DNA of 64,000 nucleotides, taken from Blasia pusilla (taxonomy: Eukaryota; Marchantiophyta; Marchantiopsida; Blasiales). Within the stretch, counting starts at the first letter, position 1; each line of letters starts with the position of its first letter. The translations under genes were made by a program, and so were the position numbers. A model generated the notes under the pieces. It saw only the letters and a list, made by a program, of their open reading frames with translations, was not told the DNA's origin and did no database searches. Shown piece after piece: positions 55,360 to 64,000 of this stretch. The stretch spans positions 7,440,001-7,504,000 of the forward strand of contig CM114271.1 of the NCBI GenBank assembly GCA_050084515.1. Reading direction: 5' to 3'.

Positions 55360-57130
55360 ATGGAGTATTTCCTCAACAGCAATCATAGGCGAGAAGCTAG
55401 ATAAGCAGAATTACAATATCTGGAAGTTTTGCATGAAACAATTTCTCATAGGTATGGGAGCTTGTCATAGGTGATGAGGCCAAGCCAGAAGGTGACTCAA
55501 CAGACTTGAATGTTCGTGCTTGGAACCAACGCGCAAGGCAAGTGATCCAGTATATTTCAAGAACGATCGGTTGGCCAATGATAGGTAACATTTAAGATGT
55601 TGATACTTTGAAGGAGGCATGGGATGCATTGGAAAAGTTGTTCCAGACATCTATAAAGGCCTGAAATCTTCAATTGAAGCAGCAATTGAACAAAGTGAGG
55701 AAAGGATTGCAGAGCATCAATAATTATATTTTGAGTATCAGACATATTGTTGATTAGTTGAATAGCATTGGAGTGACAGTAGAAGATGATGACCTGATTT
55801 TGTTCACTCTTCAAGGCCTTTCAAAGGATTACAAGTCCTTTGAGATCTCTATCTCAGTAAGAGAAATATCCAACCTTTCAAGAGTTAGTTCCACTGTTAA
55901 TCAATGAAGAGATGCGCCTAATAGGCAGCGGTAGCTCGTCTAGTCTACAAGAGAGTGCGCTATTTGTACGTTATGGATCAAACAGAGGCAAGGGTCACGG
56001 TAGAAGCTTCCGTGGTTGTGGTGGATATCAAACATATGGAGGAGGAGACACTCAATATAATGTCACTCAATCGACTATGAATCAATTTCAAACATAATCA
56101 CAAGGTTGTGATAGTAGAATTTAACCATTGGGGTTAAGGTCATCAGTAGAGGGTCCCTGGATCTTGCAATTACTGTGAGATAAATCGTGACTATGCAAAG
56201 TTTTGTTTCAAGAAGAAGGTAGATATGAGAATAGGAGCCTTATAACAACAAAATTATGTGGAGCAACAATACCAAGGGCACTACAAAGAACAACAACATT
56301 TACAAATTGAGCATCTCTTGGTCATGACTAATCATATGGGAGCAATTGTCAAGAAAGACTCGACAATAGATTGGTAAATTGACTCTGGTGCATCAAATCA
56401 CATGACCTCACAAGCTAAATTTTTCAGTAGTATGGAGCCAGTGAAAGATCTTGCAATTATGCTTATAGGAGATGACTCTCAGTATCATATCACGCATACC
56501 GATAAAGTTCCAATAGCATCAGATGGTCTTTGTGCTCTTGGAAATTTTCTCTATGTTCCTACCATTGCAAGAACTTGATCTATGTAAGACACATAGTAGA
56601 ACAGGGTTATCAAGTGAAGTTTAACATATATGGTTGTTTCATTGAAACAATGGATGACCAGACTATGATAATCAAAGGAACTAGATCTGGCAGAATATTC
56701 AAATTAGATGTTTCTATGCCAGAGATTCAAACAATAATGTATGGTCAAACTGGCCAACAAATCACATATCTAAATGTGTGGCATAAAAGAATTCGACATA
56801 TGAATCTTCAAAGATTACAAAGTCTTTCATCATCTAATCTAGTAATAGGAATTCATAAATTAGCGAGTCCTGCTACGTTAGAGGTATGTCCTTCTTGCCT
56901 ATTTGGAAAAAAAACTACGTTTCCTTTTCCAAAGCAAGATAGAAGAACATCCAAGATATTGGAGTTGATTCGCAGTGATGTGTGGACATCATTACAACAT
57001 AGTCTAAATGGTTGGCAATACTTTGTTTCATTTATTGATGACTTCTCTAGGTATATATGGGTATACTTTCTGAAAGCCAAGTCAAAGGTATTCTCAATGT
57101 TCCAAACATTCAGAGTTCTAGTAGAGAAGT
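55360..57130 (+). pseudogene. Gag, protease and partial integrase of Copia E
   Basis: Gag starts at ATG 55360 but shifts frame early. Later blocks are IVD-stop-LNSIGVTVEDDDLI, EMRLIGSGSSSSLQESALF, and a protease IDSGASNHMTSQAKF with the active site intact. The integrase zinc site is VWHKRIRHMNLQRLQ and CPSCLFGKK; the core has RSDVWTSLQHSLNGW and YFVSFIDDFSRYIWVYF. A stop closes it at 57130. Confidence 0.85.
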
Positions 57131-57214
57131 AGACTAGAGAATACATGGTCACGTCCTTTAGGATAGATCGGTGAGATCTAGTAGAGCGTCTTCAAGAGTA
57201 GTGGAGGACAGGCC

Positions 57215-58259
57215 TGGATAGTCCTTTTGGGTCTGCAACGTGAAAAGTGAAATCAGACAAACCTTTCTCATCAATGGAATAATCAATATGGAGTTGTATG
57301 AAATCTGTTTGACAGAGAGTAGCCTGCCAAGACGGATTGGGTTCCGAAAGTAGGAGAAGCCAACCTTCTTGTTGAGATCTCTGTGAGGTTCCTAGATGCC
57401 GAGAGAACAAATTGCCTGAGCGTGATTTAAATTCCACTAGAGAGAATTGAAGAAGAAAACATGGGTACGAAGAAAGATCGGAAAATGTTACTGGAATACT
57501 ACATTTGAATTACATAATCAACCACACTACTTTTACAACATAATCATCACTTTATCCTCTCTTTTCATCCAACAATGATCCTCTAAAAATGACTGTAAAT
57601 TAGAAACACTTGTACATTACAGGATGTATACCCCTCCCCTCTCCCAAGCTCTCTCCATGGTAACCTATTCTCCCAAGTCACCTCTTTGGCTCTTGACGTG
57701 ATGTAGGAGGTCAAGGGCCACTTACCAAAAATAGAAATTTGATCATATACTAAAAATGGTACTTACCTAAAATAGTAAGTTTCTCAATATGGCTCCAAGT
57801 GAGCCAAAACGAAGAGAAAACCTGCTCTTTCAAGTTTCTCGGGGCCTCAGTAGGTTATCCTCGACCTCCTAGGCCGAAGCTCTTCATTCTTCTTTCTTCA
57901 CTCTCTTCGTGCTTCGCATAAGAGCAAAGTACTAACTTCTTTTATTCTGTAGGCTTCGTTATAGAGCGAAGTACTTCGTGTACAGAGCTTTGTTGAGCTT
58001 TGCTAAGCTTCGTTAAGCTTTGTTAAGCTTTGTTAAGCTTTGCGTTGGTCCTTTATACTTCGTTACTGCTTTTGCTTCTCCTCTAAGGCAAATCCTTGAT
58101 CTTCCATCTCTCTGCCTTGTCTTAGGAGCTTCGTGATTCACTTGAATCTTACTCTTTCTTCTCCATAATCGTATATAATAATAAAAACCATAATGTACAA
58201 GAGTCTTTGTTCAATAAAAAGATAAATTTCTTCCGAAGTACAAAATTGTGGGTATCACA
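57215..58259. mobile_element. TR-GAG family LTR nested in the third copy, split by an inversion
   Basis: 57215-57621 is the right part of the LTR in plus orientation, ending CTTGTACATTACA. 57622-57868 is a piece of the host 5' end in reverse. 57869-58259 is the left part of the LTR in minus orientation, ending GGGTATCACA. One minus-oriented insertion flanked by (C/T)ATCC, followed by an inversion with GGCC at both breakpoints and loss of ~450 bp from the LTR middle, explains the order. Confidence 0.75.
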
Positions 58260-58461
58260 TATCCCAAGGAGAGAGAGCTTGAGAGCTCATTCTCTCTTTG
58301 TTGAACCTCTTGGCATGAGGCGGCAGAGCTATGTTCCCTTGCCTTGTGAGTGTAACCCAAGCCTCTCATTAGGAGAGTGGGTTTGGTTTGACATGAGAGA
58401 GAGTGCACACCTTTGAGAGTTATGGTGTGAGATGGTATAGAGAGAGATTGGATCTTACTTT

Positions 58462-60174
58462 AGAAAAAGAGAGAATGAGAGAATGCGAGAATGCGAGAGT
58501 GAGAGAGCTTCATGGGGGAGCTCGCTGGTCACTCGCTGTTTTTGCAGGTTGGTGACCGTGTTCCTCATTCAATGGCTCATGGGAGTGCTCATCGGAGCAA
58601 GGGTTGCTTGGATTGTTCTTTGCATTTGTCAATTTTTGTGTGGAGGAATGGCGCGCGGAAGCGCTGCCCAATTTCTGATAGGGATTGAGTATGGGGGTGG
58701 GTTGCCCCATGCCGGTGCTTTCAAGAGCACCATGTCGCTTTCTGATTTGCAATTTTATAGGTTTTACATTTTTGTTGGGAGGAATCAGCGCGAAAGCGCT
58801 GCCGAATTTTGTGTAGGAGAAAGAAACATTGGTCTTTACGACAGTCCCCGTCAGTTTTTACTAGAATGTCCAATTCTAAATATTTTTACATACTAGCATA
58901 GATCGTGAAGCTCTGCACGCTATGCAACAAACAATGCGCAATTTGAAGTTGCGAGAAAAAAGTTATGATCAATCTTGCAAAACTACCAGTGCTAGGCGAT
59001 TTTTAGGGTTAAATTATGCAAACCCTAAACCAGCCGCCACACCGGCGGCGGCCGTCACCGTCATAGTCACCGTCAACCATCAACCTTCACCGTCAATGGT
59101 CAACCATCACAGTCACCGTTCGGCCATCACCATCAAAGGTCAATGGTCCACCGTCCGTTGTCCACCCTTGGTTGCCATTGCCGCCGTTACAGAGTGGAGG
59201 GTCTTCCACAACGTTCGTTGATTCTCGGACTTGCGTCGCCATCACGTACTTTGTTTTGGCCGCCACCATCATCAACCTGTGATGGCATATGACCTCCCGT
59301 TATAGTGTTTGAGTTTTGATTTCTTGCTGCTATGTTGTGATTGGTAGCCGCTCAACGACGATCGGGTACCGTGCCGTGACGCCCGTAGCCGCAACGCGCC
59401 GCCGATTTCCGCGCCTTGCCGCTCCTGGCCGCACTGCACCATCTTGATCACGGAGCCGCTCCAGCATTGTGGAGCAGAGTGTGGATTTATTGTTGATTGA
59501 GGAGGGTATGCCGCCGAGTGCCGCATCCCATCATCGAGGGCCGTGCCGTTCAGAGCCGCCGCGCGCCGCAACGCCGCACCGTTCCGCTGGAACTGCACCG
59601 TCTATCGAGGAGTTTTGAGCAACGTCAATACGGGAGGAGTATGACTTGCTGATTGGAGGAGTTGTCTCCACGACCGAGTTGGGGTCGAGATTCGCAGTTG
59701 CTGAGGAGCGACATCGACATGTGTTCAGGTTACACATTCTGGTCCTTTACCCTGCACGTGTGAGGGATTCTGGGATTTTGGTAGTTTATTTGGGGATATT
59801 GGGTGTGTGGATGCTGAGAGCATCATTTATGTATGTGATTTAGGGGACATAGACATATGTGGGATGTCCAGAGTTGAGGGTAGGTTGTCGATGAGATGAT
59901 AGCCTGGTCGATTTGCCGCACCACGCCGCTTATTGCCGCACGTTACATGTCTCGGGGAGGGAGAGTGTAGATCGAGGGCCGCATGTTTGGGATGAGTGAT
60001 TGAGGGATTACTCATGAGGCAAGAGTGATCGGGTGAGAAGGGCATGAGGGTCATCACGACATTGGTTTGGGACTTTGAGAGGCGAGGTGGTGAACCCGAG
60101 AGTAGCTCTAGAGGTTTTACGCGGAGTGGCGTGAGGTTCCGAGGGTCTTCACTTCAGGGACCACCTCGATCTCC
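58462..60174 (+). other. Leader of the third copy, GC-rich
   Basis: Starts with GAGAATG repeats. GTTTTTGCAGGTTGG (about 58540-58555) aligns with copy B. Includes CCGTCA-type simple repeats (59046-59160) and a segment dense in GCCGC (59365-59600). No recognised protein. Confidence 0.5.
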
Positions 60175-61078
60175 TTGTGTGTCATCGTCAGACAAGGGGA
60201 GGGTGTAGAGGAATTTGTGAGCACATCGCCACACATTGTGAGTGGTCCTACCCGTTGGGCGTACGAGATGGACAACCGGGATAGAGGACCACGTAGGTTT
60301 TCAGGTGCAGTAGATACAATTGAGTTGCATGATTTCATAGCAGAGTTTAGGAGTTGGTGCGACTCCCAGCGGGCCAGGAACTCTAGAGAGTTTAACCCGT
60401 TTACAGCATGGAACGGTATGTTCCAGTATTTAGAGGGGGCACCCATGGACGATTACCATGAGTTTTCCCACAGATATGCCCAGGAGATTGAGGCATGGCG
60501 ACTCTACTACGACCCACACTATGTGTCATGGACGGAGCCGTTCCTAGATAAAGAGGAGGAGTCACAAGAGGCTACTTCCTCTTCCACAAGTGATGTTTTA
60601 GGAGGGGTCATTTGCACTGGAGCAGTTGCACCGTCTAGTCGGGTTCGTCCCAGGTTCAACCCCGTGGTTGAGTTCTTTGCTAAGTTGAGGGCGAGCTACC
60701 AACGGCTACGGACAGAAAAGTTGCGGAGCATCCACAACTTCCACAGGCGCCCGGGTGAGAGTTTACGTGAGGCTTACACTCGCTTGCGCCGGTTGATCAA
60801 CGTCACTCAGGGGATGACATAGGCTCAGGCTATACAGTACGCGATGTTGGACCAGATCTTGCGGCCACGGGTGCGGGAGGGGGTGCTTCTTATGAACACC
60901 TCCCCTACGTTGAGAGATGTTTTTAGGACCGCCAAGAACATTGAGCGCAACATGGCGGAGGAGAGCGTAGCCACCATGGGTTCTAGGCGAGAGCAGTCAC
61001 GATTGGTTGCACCACCTGTGCAACAACGTGGACTCTAAGATAGGTCAACTGTGGCACCACGAGCTCAGGGAGGATACC
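60175..61078 (+). pseudogene. Gag of the third methyltransferase-family element
   Basis: The best-preserved gag of the family: 215 codons open from 60175, with ELHDFIAEFRSWCDSQRARN, FTAWNGMFQYLEGAPMDDYH, then RPRFNPVVEFFAKLRASYQR and LREAYTRLRRLINVTQG. A stop at 60820-60822 is followed in frame by LDQILRPRVREGVLLMNTSP and NIERNMAEESVATMG to 61036. It breaks off before the zinc knuckles at 61078. Confidence 0.85.
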
Positions 61079-62690
61079 GGAAGTCCACACGAAAGATAGG
61101 CAAAGGAAACATCACAAGTAAGCGGCTCTTGCTCCGATGAGCACTCAAGGTTTGAGAGTTCACATGTGCCTTCGGGAATTTCTCCGATGATGAGGTTGCT
61201 TGATACATTGAGAGTTGAATCAAAGTGCCAACATCATCGGGGATGTTGCCATTGAAAGAATTCTTGCTCAAGTCAAGATACATACAGAAGACCGATGAGG
61301 TTGCCAATGTTTCTTGGACTTTGCCCACTCAAGGCATTGTGACTTAAGTTCAGAGTCTGCATTTGATGCCAATTGACACTCTGAGAGAGCAATCCAACTA
61401 TGGTGCCAGTGAATCTATTCCGTTGCAAATTTAGCTCCACGACTCCCAACAACTATATCAGAGAATAGGGTGTTTCACCCATGAGCTGATTTTCACTCAC
61501 ATCCAGGTGAGAAAGATTGCTCAGGTTTCCTAGCCTATCAAGCAAGGGGCATGAGAGTTGATTCCCCGTCAAGATGAGCTTCACCAAGTTTCCTATATTA
61601 TCGAGATCTGGAGGAATAGTCCCAGTGAAATGATTGTATGCTTGGTTCAAACCTTGCAGCTTGTGGGCCTCCCCCAACTAGGCAAGAATAGAACCCGTGA
61701 GTCTACTATTTGAAAAGTCCAACCTCATGAGGTTGGTAAGCCTGGCGAGCTCCGCTCAAACAGGTCCCATGAATTGATTGCACGCCAAGATCAACTCCAC
61801 AACCACAACACAGACTCCCATCTGAGGAGGGATTTTTCCCAATAGATTTTTGTAAGAGAGGTTGAGCATTCCGTGATGCTGGATGAATCTTGACACTGGA
61901 ATAGCAATTGCTTGAAAATCTGCGCATATCGTACTTGGAATAGGAACAAATAGCTTATTGTTGGAGACCATCAAATAGTCCAAGTTCATGAGCTGCCCTA
62001 TCCCGGCAGGTATGGGGCCAATGAGTGTGTCCGACTACAAAAGAATGGGTCTATCCAGCCTGTTACGGCTAAAAAAAATTGCTGCAATTAGAAGAGACTC
62101 CCGGAGCATTAAGGAATGGCACCTAGGAATCCATTCGCATAAAAATCGAGCTCTGCGAGTGTAGTGAGGTGAGTGAGAGTGCAAGAGAGGAACCTATCAA
62201 AGTAGAATGGAAATATTGAGCCCATTAACCCTAACTTGTCTAGAGAAGATGCCACACAAAATAGAAACCTGTCCGGATCATCAACTTCCCTCTTGAACTC
62301 CAACAGCAGCAGCACGAGAGCATTGGATTCACAATAGCATTGCATTCACGCCGCACGCGCAACCCAAGATATTACAACCATAGATGGATGCACCAAGATT
62401 TTTTTGATGAGTGAATAACAAGAAAGGACCAAAGAAAGGAGCTTCATTGCACAAAAATTTTAGAGGACAATCTAGCCACAGAACAAAGGCAATAATCCAA
62501 ATCCAAATCTGTACAAATGGTGGTAGCAATCCTACGTACCCAAGCACATAAGTTTCTTGCACAATACGGAGAGGACCAGATAAAGAGGATCCCTTCATCA
62601 CACATTCCATTGGACAATGCAGCCGCACTACAAATTGAAGCACCAACTGAAGCACCAAACTAAAAATCCTTCGAAACGTGGCCATTATCA
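61079..62690 (-). pseudogene. EMS1/MSP1-type LRR receptor-kinase ectodomain, truncated
   Basis: From 62690 the minus strand reads MATFRRIFSLVLQLVLQFV, a likely signal peptide. LLLLEFKREVDDPDRFLF is typical of the N-terminal LRR cap (about 62250-62320). LRR blocks follow: LNLSYKNLLGKIPPQMG (61800-61870), MGEAHKLQGLNQAYNHFTGT, NLVKLILTGNQLSCPLLDRL, LSHLDVSENQLMGETP and YLDLSKNSFNGNIPDDVG, ending near the C-terminal cap at 61090. The EAxKLQGLN and LVKLxLTGNQLSGPL phrasing recalls EMS1/MSP1 (anther cell fate receptors). Frameshifts occur, and the transmembrane and kinase parts are missing beyond the junction with the retroelement at 61078/61079. Confidence 0.78.
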
Positions 62691-64000
62691 TACGTACCCA
62701 ACCTGAAAACGGATGGGATCTCCCCCAAGCACGAACACTTCCGCAGAAACATAAGGCCCTCTAGCAATCCCACTTTGTGCAACCCTACAAGAAGGCAAAC
62801 TATTCCCGAGACCAAGAAGAAGCACCTAAACCTGGCGAAATCCGAGAGAACATTCCCTCCCTCCCGAAAATCTAATCCCCAACCCCAAATCTGGTCTGCC
62901 TTGCAAAGACGCACACTAATTTCCACAACACTCAAGCGATAGTTCCCACAATCTTTGAGGACCTAGATAGGCAGAATCTGCAAAGCTCCAACTCCCACAC
63001 CCTAAACAACCACTATGTACCTACGCACTCAAGCTGTTGTGGCACATGAGCAGCAAACACGATTGGATTTGCATCATCACTAGGGGACGAAGGGAGGTAG
63101 TAGAACAAGCGGCTATAACATAATAGCTCTAGCGGACGAAGGCAGGTAGTAGCACAAGCGGCTACAAGAGTGGGGAAAAAAGACGACAAGCTAGCACCTG
63201 CAAAGAGCATAAGGTGCCGACATTGCACATTAGCCGGCAATAACAAGTACCTACAATCTACAAAGATTACTCACATGAGCTCGATCATTCCGTGACTGCT
63301 ACGAAGAACCGATGGCTACTGGCGAGAAGAGATGAGGGAATAGACGCACACTATCGCACACACCACACACATCTAACACACACACCACACATTTTTTTCC
63401 ACATCAAATTATGGGAGGAAAAGGCATTCCCCTTCCCAAATAAGTGGGCCTCCGGATCCTTAATCCACAGATTTTGATTCTTAGTAAAAGAATCCCACAT
63501 CACATTCATTCAAGAAAACACCAACATCCTCCCACGGAAAAGGGTGTTTTTGCGTGCGGTGAGATTTCCTATTCATATGATAATAATTTAATTTTAGTCA
63601 TTATAAAAATAAAATATTTTTTAATCATGAATTAAATTTTTAGTTCCAAACTTTTACAACTGCTGGTGCAACTAGTAGTACTACTCTGCAACTTCTAGTA
63701 CTACGGTTATATATTCCATGTCATTCTATAAATTAAACAAATTAAAATTCGTATTTGAATATATTAAAATTTTATACACTCTTCATACTTTTAATGATGT
63801 TTTACAACTAGGTTTGACTAACTTTAGTTTTTACGAGATCAAAGTAGTTGTAAATAAGACACGTCATTTTTTGAGTTTAGTTTATAATAAAATATTTATT
63901 TTTAATTTTTAATTATTCAAAAAAATTTGCCACATCAATTTTTTCTTGTCCATCTTAGTTTTATTCTAGAACTAAATTTTTACATGTTGGAACTTTTAGC
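62691..64000. other. Intergenic DNA upstream of the LRR pseudogene
   Basis: No gene recognised. 63084-63114 and 63133-63165 form an imperfect direct repeat (GGACGAAGG, AGGTAGTAG, ACAAGCGGCTA). 63355-63395 is a CACA-rich simple repeat. From about 63560 to the end the sequence is strongly AT-rich. Confidence 0.5.

Larger units (their letters stand above)
54572..57145 (+). mobile_element. Ty1/Copia retrotransposon E (3'-truncated)
   Basis: 5' LTR, iMet primer site, leader, gag, protease and the first part of integrase, colinear with Copia F. It is cut inside integrase at 57145, where a methyltransferase-family element begins; no RT or 3' LTR is seen later. Its intact gag site proves the insert in F at 27746-28382. 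Confidence 0.9.
57146..61078 (+). mobile_element. Third methyltransferase-family element (5' end, leader and gag only)
   Basis: The 5' end (57146-57214 and 58260-58461, plus an inverted piece 57622-57868) matches the first ~515 bp of the insert in Copia F. A leader follows, then gag (60175-61038) related to copies A and B. Homology to copy A stops at 61078, where LRR sequence begins, so the methyltransferase, RT and 3' end are missing. It inserted into Copia E. Confidence 0.8.

Noticed and set aside
58483-58896. 137-codon plus-strand open frame
   Set aside because: It lies in the retroelement leader and has no recognised domain or conservation with copy B.

Overview
This is plant nuclear DNA made almost entirely of nested, decayed transposable elements. 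Evidence for a plant: iMet-type primer-binding sites, chromovirus and Copia retrotransposons, LTR-gag-LTR elements with a GGCGCCGCTGCC box, a CACTA terminus, Helitron pieces, an OVATE-domain gene and an EMS1-type leucine-rich-repeat receptor fragment. I see no rRNA, tRNA, CRISPR or bacterial-type operon. The species cannot be named from sequence alone. A DNMT3-type methyltransferase inside a retrotransposon is not a usual flowering-plant feature, which makes a seedless land plant or an alga-like lineage worth testing (inference).

Layout. 1-7091: minus-strand Ty3/gypsy copy A carrying a cytosine methyltransferase, split by two solo LTRs. 7092-10714: right part of a CACTA-like element with remnants of exons, a ~76-bp tandem repeat, TGACT-rich subterminal repeats and one terminus. 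10715-12855: Helitron helicase pseudogene. 13698-15466: the one convincing host gene, an OVATE family protein on the minus strand. 17792-18211: two head-to-tail short Helitrons. 19232-26921: a MITE-like element split by a complete chromovirus H (minus, 19556-26897, target duplication ATATC). 27190-32437: Copia element F, with a 637-bp insert of the methyltransferase element family. 32747-43177: methyltransferase retroelement copy B, plus strand, bounded by a 4-bp duplication. 32438-54571 apart from B: a tandem chain of gag-only retrotransposons (C0, C, D) sharing LTRs. 54572-57145: Copia E. 57146-61078: 5' part of a third methyltransferase-family element, broken by an LTR that later suffered an inversion. 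61079-62690: a truncated minus-strand LRR receptor-kinase pseudogene. 62691-64000: no gene seen.

The most unusual content is the methyltransferase retroelement family: gag, protease, DNMT3-like methyltransferase, reverse transcriptase, RNase H, integrase and a C-terminal PHD finger. It therefore combines a DNA-methylation writer with a chromatin-reader-like domain in one mobile element. Copies A and B show the methyltransferase in the same place between protease and RT, so it belongs to the element rather than being a chance insertion. All copies are broken: A has lost the catalytic Pro-Cys and the RT active site, and B has stops and frameshifts but keeps the methyltransferase PCQ and the RT YIDD. 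The ends of this family are also odd. Copy B has a target duplication but no recognisable LTR pair, and the 637-bp insert in Copia F looks like the family's 5' end joined directly to its 3' end.
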